In this document: one piece after another, positions 1-8,526 of the stretch
Layout: every line of letters begins with the position of its first letter
Numbering within the stretch: position 1 is the stretch's first letter
Assembly: GCA_028819505.1 (NCBI GenBank)
Contig: JAPPLH010000100.1
Coordinates: 9,806 to 42,442 of the forward strand
Reading direction: 5' to 3'
Source of the DNA: Acidimicrobiaceae bacterium
Lineage (GTDB): Bacteria; Actinomycetota; Acidimicrobiia; Acidimicrobiales; Aldehydirespiratoraceae
DNA length: 32,637 bases
Translations under genes and position numbers: made by a program
The notes under the pieces: generated by a model
The model's database searches: none
What the model was told of the DNA's origin: nothing
The model's input: the letters and a program-made list of their open reading frames with translations, nothing else

Positions 1-128
1 GTCCAGGCACCGAGAACGACACTACGCCCAACCGCCGTCGACGGAAGCGAACAGGCTCCAGCAGCGACACGAAGTCCAGGCACCGAGAACGACACTACGC
101 CCAACCGCCGTCGACGGAAGCGAACAGG
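1..128. repeat. 55-bp direct repeat, period 73 bp
   Basis: Bases 1-55 are repeated exactly at 74-128, separated by 18 bp. The second copy carries the last codons and stop of the adenosine deaminase gene. The first copy repeats those codons and the same stop (complement of 22-24) downstream of the gene. It therefore looks like a local tandem duplication of the gene's 3' end. The left end of the window cuts the first copy, so the true repeat may be longer. An assembly artefact is possible. Confidence 0.9.
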
Positions 129-1135
129 GCCTCGATCTCCGCCGACCATTCGGTGCGCCACGAGGCCTTGGTGGTGTCGTCGATCCAGGAGGCGTCGATC
201 CCGTTGAGGGCCATCTCCTTGAGCGTGCCGAGGCTGAGACCCATCTCGCGGTGCAGGCGCACGTACTCGTTGGCAAGGTCCGACACGAACATGGCGGGGT
301 CGTCGGAGTTGACCATCAGTTTCAGGCCGGCGGCGTCCATCTGGCGGATGGCGTGGTCGGGGGCGCTCAGGTCGCGCCAGATGGTGGTGTAGCCGGTGGT
401 GGTCGGGCACACGGTGAACGCGATCTGGCTCTCGGCGCAGCGGGCCAGCAGGTCGGGGTCGTCGACGACGTGGTAGCCGTGGTCGATCCGCTCGCAGTCC
501 AGCAGCTCGATGGCGGCCCGCACGTTGCCGGCCGGTCCGACCTCGCCCGCATGGGACGTGCGGTGCAGGCCGTGCGCGGCGGCCGCCCGGTAGGCGTCGA
601 CGTAGTCCTCCGACGGGAACCCGATCTCGTTGAAGTCAAGGCCGACACCGATGATCTGCGGGTCGGGGTGGGCGGCCACCATCTCCACGAACTCCACCGC
701 CCGGGCCGGGCCCAGCTCGCGGTTGATGGCCGGGACCAGGTTGCTGTCGAGCCCGCGGTCGGCCTTGATGTCGGCCATGCCGCCGAGCACGCCGGCGAGC
801 ATCGTCGGGTACTCGACGCCCATCTCGAAGTGCGACTCCGGGCTGAAGAACAGCTCCACGTAGCGGGCGCCGCTGTCGGCGCAGCGCTCCAGGCACTCGT
901 AGGTCACCAGCCGGAAGTCGGCCTCGGTCTGTATCGACCGGCACACCAGCGAGTAGATGAGCAGGAAGTCGGCCAGGCTGTCGTACTGGTACAGGTCGGC
1001 GACCTCGTCATGGGGCGGCAGCTCGAGGCTGTGCTTCGCCGCCAGGGACGCGAACGTGGCCGCGTCCACAGCCCCCTCCAGATGCAGGTGCAGTTCGGCC
1101 TTGGGCATCTGCCGAAGCGCGGTCTCAACGTCCAT
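95..1135 (-). CDS. add: Adenosine deaminase (purine nucleoside deaminase family)
   Basis: This is a cytosolic zinc hydrolase that deaminates adenosine or deoxyadenosine to inosine in purine salvage; related members of the family can act on adenine or other aminopurines. The protein is 346 aa, normal for the family. Visible motifs are the N-terminal zinc-binding KAELHLHLEGA, the helix SHAGEVG, the metal/catalytic segment RIDHGYHVVDD, and near the C-terminus the SDDPAMF motif that supplies the last zinc-binding Asp. I chose the ATG at 1135 because the core begins right after it and GGGGAG lies 7-8 nt upstream. The frame stays open to 1210 but that extension has no family-like sequence. The gene is divergent from the PIG-L gene across 240 bp. 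Its 3' end is partly duplicated downstream. The family is clear; the exact substrate is not. Confidence 0.93.
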   Translation of the reverse strand: MDVETALRQMPKAELHLHLEGAVDAATFASLAAKHSLELPPHDEVADLYQYDSLADFLLIYSLVCRSIQTEADFRLVTYECLERCADSGARYVELFFSPESHFEMGVEYPTMLAGVLGGMADIKADRGLDSNLVPAINRELGPARAVEFVEMVAAHPDPQIIGVGLDFNEIGFPSEDYVDAYRAAAAHGLHRTSHAGEVGPAGNVRAAIELLDCERIDHGYHVVDDPDLLARCAESQIAFTVCPTTTGYTTIWRDLSAPDHAIRQMDAAGLKLMVNSDDPAMFVSDLANEYVRLHREMGLSLGTLKEMALNGIDASWIDDTTKASWRTEWSAEIEALFASVDGGWA

Positions 1136-1375
1136 TTCATGCTCCCCGCTGCCGGTGGCGACCCTGTCCGGGTCAGGCCTGCGGCCGAGCATACGCGGTG
1201 GCCCCCGCATGCTCCGGAGCGGGGCGCCGGGCCGTCAGCGGTCGGTTCCCGAGCGTTCACCGGGTCGTATCGGAAATCTCGGCGCGAAATTGTGTACCTG
1301 ACACCCATTTCCCTCCCGAGATTTCTGGAGCCGGGAGCGCGACGGTCTGTCGGCGCCCCCCAATAGCTTGAGCCA

Positions 1376-2134
1376 GTGAGCGCTAGCGAGCCGACCGAGC
1401 GGGAGGATCACCAGCAGGCGGGTCCGGCTCTGGACAGGCTGCCGGAGGACTGGGACCGGGCCCTGGCAGTCGTAGCCCATCCCGACGACCTGGAGTACGG
1501 CGCCTCGGCGGCCGTGGCCTGCTGGACGGCGGCGGGCAAGGACGTCCGCTACGTGCTGGCCACGCGGGGCGAGGCCGGCATCGACTCGATGCCACCGGAT
1601 CAGACCGGTCCGCTGCGCACCGCCGAGCAGGTGGCGGCCGGGGCCGCGGTGGGGGTGGAGGTGGTCGAGTTCCTGGACCACCCCGACGGCCTGGTCGTCA
1701 ACGGGATCGAACTGCGGCGGGACCTTGCCGCGGCGATCCGCCGTCACCGGCCCGAGGTGATCATCGGGTCGAACTTCCGCGACCGATGGGGAGACTCCGG
1801 GCCCTGGAACCATGTCGACCATCGGGAGCTCGGCCGGGCCCTGCCGGACGCGGTGCGGGACGCCGCCAACCGCTGGCTGTTCACCGACGCGGGCGAGCCG
1901 TGGGACGGCGTCCGCTGGATCGCCTTCGCCGGCTCGCCGGCCCCCACCCACGCGGTGGACGTCACCGACCACATCGCCGAGGGCGTCGCCTCGCTGGTCT
2001 GTCACAGCACCTACATCGACAACCTCGGCGAGGGCGCGTTCGACCCGGACGCGTTCCTGCGCGAAACCTGCCACCGGGTAGGCGGGACTATCGGCGTGCA
2101 GTTCGGAGTGGCCTTCGAGCTGATCCCGGTGTGA
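1376..2134 (+). CDS. PIG-L / LmbE family deacetylase
   Basis: This is a 252-aa zinc-dependent N-acetyl-sugar deacetylase-like protein. The signature AHPDDLEYGA near residue 34 gives the zinc ligands His and Asp plus the catalytic Asp. The downstream NHVDHRELG segment supplies the third metal ligand. Actinobacterial relatives include MshB and Mca of mycothiol metabolism and many enzymes acting on GlcNAc-containing conjugates; nothing here fixes the substrate. The start is a GTG with no good Shine-Dalgarno sequence, so the start is less certain than the frame. The gene converges on the LacI-type gene, with a hairpin and short tandem repeats in the gap. It is not obviously part of the sugar importer operon. 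Confidence 0.88.
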   Translation: MSASEPTEREDHQQAGPALDRLPEDWDRALAVVAHPDDLEYGASAAVACWTAAGKDVRYVLATRGEAGIDSMPPDQTGPLRTAEQVAAGAAVGVEVVEFLDHPDGLVVNGIELRRDLAAAIRRHRPEVIIGSNFRDRWGDSGPWNHVDHRELGRALPDAVRDAANRWLFTDAGEPWDGVRWIAFAGSPAPTHAVDVTDHIAEGVASLVCHSTYIDNLGEGAFDPDAFLRETCHRVGGTIGVQFGVAFELIPV

Positions 2135-2142
2135 TCGCCCGC

Positions 2143-2166
2143 CGACTCGACAATCGACTCGACAAT
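2143..2166. repeat. 12-bp tandem repeat after PIG-L gene
   Basis: CGACTCGACAAT occurs twice head to tail, at 2143-2154 and 2155-2166, just after the PIG-L stop codon. It has no known function and is probably a small slippage duplication. Confidence 0.8.
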
Positions 2167-2200
2167 CCAAGAGTCCGGCTCTGAGTCCGCCGTGACCGGG

Positions 2201-2237
2201 ACCAGCGCGAGAGCGCTGGTTCGCGAGAGCGCTGGTT
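2201..2237. terminator. Hairpin with 16-bp tandem duplication between convergent genes
   Basis: ACCAGCGC (2201-2208), loop GAGA and GCGCTGGT (2213-2220) form a perfect 8-bp stem. The 16-mer CGCGAGAGCGCTGGTT (2206-2221) is repeated exactly at 2222-2237. It sits between the convergent PIG-L and LacI-type genes, where a bidirectional terminator would be expected. There is no long U-tract, so this call rests on the stem and the position. Confidence 0.5.
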
Positions 2238-2332
2238 GTAGTGGGAACAGTGATGTCTTGACATTGCGATGTCGACAAGGCGGCCGTGCTGTGCTGGCGG
2301 CTGGCGGCTGGCGGCTCGCGGGGAGCGACGGG

Positions 2333-3361
2333 CTACAGGGCTGGGCCGGTGCTCTGGCGCACTACCAGCTCGGGGGTGATGTAGACGTCGTCGGCGCAGG
2401 CCGGGTCGTCGATCACCTTGAGGAGTTGGGCGATCAGCTCCCGTCCGAGGGTCTGGGGCGAGTGCCGCAGCGTGGTGAGCGGCGGTGACATGAAGCGGGC
2501 GGCGTGGATGTCGTCGAACCCGACGATGCTCAGATCGCCCGGCACGTCGAGTCCGTGGGATGCAGCCGCCCGCAGGGCGCCCATGGCGAGCATGTCGTTG
2601 AAGGCGACCAGCGCCGACGGCGGGGTGCGGTCGTCGAGCAGCTGGCTGGTGGCCTCGGCCGCGGCGTCCTCCCTGAAGCCGCTCGGGATGATGTGAGCCG
2701 GCTCAGCCTCGATTCCGTGGTCGGCCAGGGACCGGTGGAACGACGCGATGCGCTGTCCGGCGATGGCGTGCTCCAGCGGCTCGGCCAGGCAGCCGATCCG
2801 GCGGTGGCCTAGGGCGACCAGGTGGTCCACCGCCGGGCGGAGGCAGTCGGCCGTCTCGTTCACGGCCGGATGCCCGCCGAGGTCGTCGATCCGCCCGAAC
2901 GTGACGAACGGGACGCTCTGCTCCCGCAGGTATCGGACGCGGGGATCGTCCTCGGTTGCCCGCAGCACGACGAAGCCGTCGACGCGCTGGGCGGCGACCG
3001 CCCGCTCGTACGACACCGTCGGGTCCTCGTCCACCAGCGGGGTGGAGAGTTGGAGCTCGCAGCCGTTGCGGGCCGCCTCGTCGACCAGCGCCGTGAGGAG
3101 CTCCCCGAAGAATGGGTCCGAGAAGCGCTGGCTCCTGGTGGAGAGCACCAGGCCGATCGAGTTGGTCCGGGTGCCGGGCATCTTGAGCCGTCTGGCCTCG
3201 AGGTTGGGCGTGTACCCGATCCGGTCCGCCGCCTCGGTCACCCGGGCCCGGGTGCGGGCCGACACGTCGTGGCGGCCGTTCAGCGCACGCGAGGTCTGGG
3301 TGACGGACAGGCCCGTCTCCCTGGCGACGTCCCGCAGTGTCGGTCGCGTCCTGGCCCTCAC
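2333..3361 (-). CDS. LacI-family transcriptional repressor
   Basis: This is a 342-aa DNA-binding regulator of carbohydrate uptake. Residues 5-55 form the LacI helix-turn-helix and hinge (TLRDVARETGLSVTQTSRAL, then YTPNLEARRL). The rest is a periplasmic-binding-protein-like sensor with the family segments SIGLVLST, VDGFVVLRA and LSIVGFDDIHAARFMSPPLT. I chose the GTG at 3361 because the HTH begins right after it and the total length is then normal. The frame stays open to 3553, but that extension would cross the promoter and operator and has no family sequence. The gene is divergent from the ABC importer, and a perfect palindrome lies between them. It most likely represses the importer until the imported sugar or glycoside binds. 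The ligand is unknown. Confidence 0.93.
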   Translation of the reverse strand: MRARTRPTLRDVARETGLSVTQTSRALNGRHDVSARTRARVTEAADRIGYTPNLEARRLKMPGTRTNSIGLVLSTRSQRFSDPFFGELLTALVDEAARNGCELQLSTPLVDEDPTVSYERAVAAQRVDGFVVLRATEDDPRVRYLREQSVPFVTFGRIDDLGGHPAVNETADCLRPAVDHLVALGHRRIGCLAEPLEHAIAGQRIASFHRSLADHGIEAEPAHIIPSGFREDAAAEATSQLLDDRTPPSALVAFNDMLAMGALRAAASHGLDVPGDLSIVGFDDIHAARFMSPPLTTLRHSPQTLGRELIAQLLKVIDDPACADDVYITPELVVRQSTGPAL

Positions 3362-3419
3362 GCGGGTCCCCCAGTCTCGGGATCGGCTCGACGACCCCGT
3401 GAATCTCTCGCCGTTCCGC

Positions 3420-3448
3420 TTGACAGCGGATTCGGCTCGCACTATGTT
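3420..3448 (+). promoter_or_regulatory. Sigma70-type promoter for the ABC importer operon
   Basis: A consensus -35 box TTGACA (3420-3425) is followed after exactly 17 bp by TATGTT (3443-3448), which matches 4 of 6 bases of the -10 consensus. Transcription would start near 3455, about 84 nt upstream of the binding-protein ATG. The LacI-type operator lies just downstream of the predicted start point. Confidence 0.75.
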
Positions 3449-3463
3449 CCAGCCGACTGTATA

Positions 3464-3479
3464 TCCGAAACGTTTCGGA
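3464..3479. promoter_or_regulatory. LacI-type operator palindrome
   Basis: TCCGAAACGTTTCGGA is a perfect 16-bp palindrome with the central CG typical of LacI-family operators. It lies about +10 to +25 relative to the predicted start point, a position where bound repressor blocks initiation or early elongation. It lies 103 bp from the start of the divergent repressor gene, so autoregulation is also possible. Confidence 0.85.
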
Positions 3480-3538
3480 ATGCAAGTGTCCACCACATAG
3501 TGCTCATCAACCCTGAGTGCCCTAGGAGGGAAGAAACC

Positions 3539-5017
<1,479 letters not shown>

Positions 5018-5035
5018 TCGCCCGAGCGGCCCCGA

Positions 5036-5075
5036 GTGGCCTCTCGCTCCGGCCGGTGTCGGGGCGAGAGGCCAC
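5036..5075 (+). terminator. Strong intercistronic hairpin after binding-protein gene
   Basis: GTGGCCTCTCGC (5036-5047) pairs perfectly with GCGAGAGGCCAC (5064-5075) around a 16-nt loop. There is no U-tract. In importer operons such a hairpin after the binding-protein gene often causes partial termination or protects mRNA, so the receptor is made in excess over the membrane parts. That role is inferred from position. Confidence 0.6.
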
Positions 5076-5107
5076 CTGCTCTCCAATGGTGACCACCGAC
5101 ACGGCCC

Positions 5108-5128
5108 GGCGGCGATGAGAGCGCCGCC
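5108..5128 (+). promoter_or_regulatory. Hairpin abutting the permease start codon
   Basis: GGCGGCG (5108-5114) and CGCCGCC (5122-5128) form a 7-bp stem around ATGAGAG, ending one base before the ATG at 5129. It overlaps the place where the ribosome-binding site should be, and could lower translation of the permease. Confidence 0.4.
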
Positions 5129-6505
5129 ATGAGAGTCAGAGCCTGGCGGCGCCACATGGTCCCGTACCTGCTGATCGCGCCGGCGATCGTGTACCTCGCG
5201 CTGTTCTTCGCCTACCCGATGTACGAGGGCCTGGTGCTGGCCGTCTACGACGAGGACGCCGTGCTCCCGGTCCGCGCCGAGCCGACCCTCGACTCGGCGG
5301 AGGTCGCCGAGATCCCCCAGGGCGGCGCGCTGCTGATCCTCGACCGCCAGAGCCAGGCGATGATCGACGACGACGGGGCCACCGACCTGCTCACCGAGCA
5401 GTGGTTCCGCGTCAGCGGCACCGGAGATACCGGCGCAGCCGTGGACGGATGGGTGTCCGAGGCCCGCATCCGGGTGCGGTCCGAGGACGCCGCGGGCAAC
5501 CCGCTGGCCGGCACGGTGCGGCCCAGGCTGGGCCAGTCGGCCGATCCGTTGACCGACGTGCACGCCGAGCCCAACGACCGCAGCGGCGTGGTCGGCCGGC
5601 TGGAGCAGCGGGCGCCGGTGGAGATCACCGAGGTGGCCGTCCTCGAGGTCTGGTTCCTGGTGCGGCCGGCCGACGACCCCGGAGAGGCGGCGGGCTGGGC
5701 CCCCTCCCGGTACCTGCAGGTGTTCGACGACGGCGAGCGGGGCCGGGTGCACCGGGGGACGGCCGGCGAGTTCACCACCGCGTTCATCGAGCGCATGGTC
5801 GACGACCGGTTCTTCGGCCCGGCCCTGCGCACCACGCTGCTGATCATGGCGCTGCTGATCCCGCTCCAGCTGGTTCTGGCCCTGGTCATGGCTCTCGTCA
5901 TCCACGCCCGCATCCGGCTCAGCTCCGGCTTCCTGTACGTCTTCGCGCTGCCGATCGGGATGAGCGACCTCGCGGTGGGCATCCTGTTCTTCTCGATCTT
6001 CACCGGCAACGGGCTGCTCAACAGCGTCCTCGACGGCCTCGGCATCATCGACGGGCCATTCGCGTTCTTGACCGCCGAGACCACCAACTGGATCATCTTC
6101 GCCATCGTGCTGGCCGAGCTGTGGCGGGCGACCTCGATCGTCATGGTGATCCTGGTGGCCGGCCTCCAGGCCATCCCCGACGAGACCCTGGAGGCCGCCG
6201 AGCTGTTCGGGGCCGGCTACTGGCAGCGGGTGCGCCACATCATGCTGCCGCTGCTGCGGCCCAGCATCCAGGTGGCGCTGATCCTGCGCACGATCCTGGC
6301 CTTCCAGGTCTTCGCGGTGGTGATCGCCCTCAGCGGCGGCGACGTGGTCACCGTGCTGGCCAACGAGTCGTTCCGCCAGTACTACGACCTGCGCAACGAC
6401 AACGTGGCGTCGGCCTACGCCCTGTTCATCCTGCTGCTGTCGATCGCCAGCGCGGTCTTCTACCTCCGGTCGGTCCGCGCCGAGTCGGAGGTCCGGCCGA
6501 CATGA
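5129..6505 (+). CDS. ABC sugar permease (MalF-type) with two SH3-like domains in the first external loop
   Basis: This is a 458-aa inner-membrane permease subunit, much longer than the usual ~300 aa. TM1 is at about residues 11-38. Residues ~44-116 and ~128-200 look like two tandem bacterial SH3 domains: VRAEPTLDSAEVAEIPQGG ... WFRV ... DGWVSEARIRV, then VHAEPNDRSGVVGRLEQ ... WFLVRP ... AGWAPSRYLQVF. Normal permease helices resume at about 229. The cytoplasmic EAA loop that contacts the ATPase is EAAELFGAGYWQRVRHIMLP (residues ~355-374). The SH3-like pair should face outside, where it might bind cell wall, or touch the receptor as the MalF P2 loop does; that is inference. The gene overlaps the next by ATGA. 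The SH3 assignment rests on the recurring pattern seen by eye. Confidence 0.88.
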   Translation: MRVRAWRRHMVPYLLIAPAIVYLALFFAYPMYEGLVLAVYDEDAVLPVRAEPTLDSAEVAEIPQGGALLILDRQSQAMIDDDGATDLLTEQWFRVSGTGDTGAAVDGWVSEARIRVRSEDAAGNPLAGTVRPRLGQSADPLTDVHAEPNDRSGVVGRLEQRAPVEITEVAVLEVWFLVRPADDPGEAAGWAPSRYLQVFDDGERGRVHRGTAGEFTTAFIERMVDDRFFGPALRTTLLIMALLIPLQLVLALVMALVIHARIRLSSGFLYVFALPIGMSDLAVGILFFSIFTGNGLLNSVLDGLGIIDGPFAFLTAETTNWIIFAIVLAELWRATSIVMVILVAGLQAIPDETLEAAELFGAGYWQRVRHIMLPLLRPSIQVALILRTILAFQVFAVVIALSGGDVVTVLANESFRQYYDLRNDNVASAYALFILLLSIASAVFYLRSVRAESEVRPT

Positions 6506-7419
6506 GCTCCACCGCCCCCGCCGACCCTCCGGCCCAGGCCGACGCCCCGGCGACGCTGCCGCCGCTGGACTCGCCCGAGGTGGTCGAGATGCACCGGCGC
6601 ATGCGCCGGCGCGCCGGCCGGGGGCGTCGGCTCACCTACGTGGCGGCGGTGCTGATCGCGGCGTGGATACTGCTGCCGATCTACTTCGTGTTCTCGATGG
6701 CGTTCACGACCCAGGAGACGGTGCGGTCCTACCCGAAGAACGTCCTGCCGTTCATCCCCTTCTCGGCCGACACCATGCAGTTCTTCCTCGAGTCCGAGGG
6801 AGTGCTGCGGGGCCTGTGGAACAGCATCGTGGTGGCCGTCATCACGCTGGTCCTGTCGACGGTCATCTCCATCCCGGCCGGCTACGCCATCGCCCGCTAC
6901 CTGTTCCGGGGCCGCGACCTGTTCCGGCTGTCGGTGCTGGCCGTGCGGGCCTTCCCGATCGTGGTGCTGTCGATCCCGCTGGCGGTGCTGTTCCTGCGGG
7001 CCGGGGTGTTCGACAGCGTCTACAGCCTGGCCCTGATGCACACGGCGCTGGCCCTGCCCACGTCCATCCTCGTCATATCCAGCGTGTTCGCCAGCGTGCC
7101 CTACGAGTTGGAGGAGGCCGGCCAGGTGTTCGGGGCGACCCCCTTCCAGTCGTTCCGCTACATCGTCGTGCCGCTGGTGCTGCCCGGGATAGCGGCCTCG
7201 GGCCTGTTCTCGTTCGTGCTGTCGTGGAACGAGGTCTTCGCCGCGGCCGTGCTCACGATCGACAACCGGACGCTGCCCGCGCTCGTCCTGACGTCGCTGT
7301 CCTACTCCCCCGACGCCTTCCAGTTCGCGGGGAGCTTCTTCCTGATGGTGCCGTCGATCGTCTTCATGTTCTTCATCCGCCGGTACCTGTTCAACATGTG
7401 GGGACAGGTCAGCAAATGA
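6502..7419 (+). CDS. ABC sugar permease (MalG-type)
   Basis: This is a 305-aa second membrane subunit of the importer. A Pro/Ala-rich N-terminus of about 45 residues precedes TM1 (LTYVAAVLIAAWILLPIYFV). Further helices follow, and the EAA loop is EEAGQVFGATPFQSFRYIVV at about residues 201-220, followed by PLVLP. The C-terminal helix ends in RRYLFNMWGQVSK, typical of this subunit class. The ATG overlaps the previous stop by 4 nt (ATGA), so the two permeases are translationally coupled and probably form the usual heterodimer. Unlike its partner it has no inserted domain. Confidence 0.93.
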   Translation: MSSTAPADPPAQADAPATLPPLDSPEVVEMHRRMRRRAGRGRRLTYVAAVLIAAWILLPIYFVFSMAFTTQETVRSYPKNVLPFIPFSADTMQFFLESEGVLRGLWNSIVVAVITLVLSTVISIPAGYAIARYLFRGRDLFRLSVLAVRAFPIVVLSIPLAVLFLRAGVFDSVYSLALMHTALALPTSILVISSVFASVPYELEEAGQVFGATPFQSFRYIVVPLVLPGIAASGLFSFVLSWNEVFAAAVLTIDNRTLPALVLTSLSYSPDAFQFAGSFFLMVPSIVFMFFIRRYLFNMWGQVSK

Positions 7420-7431
7420 CTGGAGGGCGCC

Positions 7432-8526
7432 GTGGCTGAGATCCGGCTGGAGCATGTCACCAAGAGCTTCGGCGACAAGGTCGCCGTGCATGACGCCAGC
7501 CTGACGATCGCGGACCGCGAGTTCCTGGTGCTGCTGGGGCCGAGCGGATGCGGCAAGACGACCCTGCTGCGCGCCATCGCCGGGCTGGGCATGGCCGACT
7601 CCGGTCGAATAGCCATCGGCGGCCGCGACGTCACCTACCTGCCGCCGGGCCGGCGGCAGATATCGATGGTGTTCCAGAGCTATGCGATCTTCCCCCACAT
7701 GACGGTGCGCGACAACATCGGCTTCGGCCTGCTGATGAACAAGGTCGACAAGGCCGAGATCAGCCGCCGGGTGAACAGCGCGGCCGAGCTGCTGCACATC
7801 GAGGACCTGCTGGACCGCAGGCCGAGCGCGATGAGCGGCGGCCAGCGCCAGCGGGTGGCCGTGGCCCGGGCCCTGGCCATGGAGGCCAAGGTCCTGTTGA
7901 TGGACGAGCCGTTGAGCAACCTCGACGCCCTGCTCCGGCTGGAGATGCGAGCCGAGCTCAAGCGGCTGCTGGCCGACGTCGAGGCCACCACCGTCTACGT
8001 CACCCACGACCAGATCGAGGCCCTCAGCATGGGCGACCGGGTGGCGGTCATGCGCGACGGCGAGATCCAGCAGTGCGACGCGCCCAACACGGTGTACGAG
8101 TCGCCGTCCAACCGCTTCGTGGGAAGCTTCATCGGCAACCCCCCGATGAACTTCCTGGACGGGACGATCCGGCGCAGCAACGGCGGCGTGGTCGCGGCGG
8201 TGGCCCATCACGAGTTCTCGCCCGCGGCGGAGGTCCGGCCGCTCATCGAGGGCTTGCGCGGCGACCGGGTCACGCTCGGCATCCGGGCCGAGAACATGGA
8301 GACGCTCACCGACCCGGGGCCCGACACGGTCCCGGCGAGGGTGGAGGTGGTCGAGCCCCTCGGCGCCCAGAACCTGTTGACGGTCCAGGTGGGCGGCCGC
8401 CTGATGAAGGTCTCCACCCATCCGACCCTGCCCGTCGCGGTGGGCGACGGGCTCCACATCCGGTTCCCCGCCGATCAGATCAGGTGGATCGACCCCGCCA
8501 CCGACAAGGTGCTCTATACCCGATGA
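7432..8526 (+). CDS. Carbohydrate ABC transporter ATPase (MalK/UgpC/MsmK-like)
   Basis: This is a 364-aa cytosolic ATPase that powers the importer. Motifs in order: Walker A GPSGCGKT at about residues 38-45, Q-loop MVFQSYAIFPHMTV, ABC signature MSGGQRQRVAVARAL, Walker B VLLMDEPLSNLD and switch His in VTHDQ. After about residue 235 comes the OB-fold/TOBE regulatory domain of MalK-type ATPases (LGIRAENM, VEPLGAQNLLTV). The start is GTG with GGAGGG 4 nt upstream, 12 nt after the permease stop. It overlaps the next gene by ATGA. In actinobacteria many sugar importers lack their own ATPase and share one, so an operon-borne copy suggests a dedicated system. Confidence 0.95.
   Translation: MAEIRLEHVTKSFGDKVAVHDASLTIADREFLVLLGPSGCGKTTLLRAIAGLGMADSGRIAIGGRDVTYLPPGRRQISMVFQSYAIFPHMTVRDNIGFGLLMNKVDKAEISRRVNSAAELLHIEDLLDRRPSAMSGGQRQRVAVARALAMEAKVLLMDEPLSNLDALLRLEMRAELKRLLADVEATTVYVTHDQIEALSMGDRVAVMRDGEIQQCDAPNTVYESPSNRFVGSFIGNPPMNFLDGTIRRSNGGVVAAVAHHEFSPAAEVRPLIEGLRGDRVTLGIRAENMETLTDPGPDTVPARVEVVEPLGAQNLLTVQVGGRLMKVSTHPTLPVAVGDGLHIRFPADQIRWIDPATDKVLYTR

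Noticed and set aside
251-1366. 371-codon plus-strand frame opposite adenosine deaminase
   Set aside because: It is a shadow of the deaminase gene, rich in Val/Gly/Arg/His with no family signal.
2822-3538. Upstream extension of the binding-protein frame
   Set aside because: The frame is open, but it runs antisense through the LacI gene and across the promoter and operator. The ATG at 3539 has a perfect ribosome site and is followed by a lipoprotein signal peptide.
6460-8457. Long minus-strand frame (665 codons) opposite the second permease and ATPase
   Set aside because: It has the same low-information composition and no ribosome site or motifs. The plus strand is unambiguous (Walker A, signature, EAA loop).
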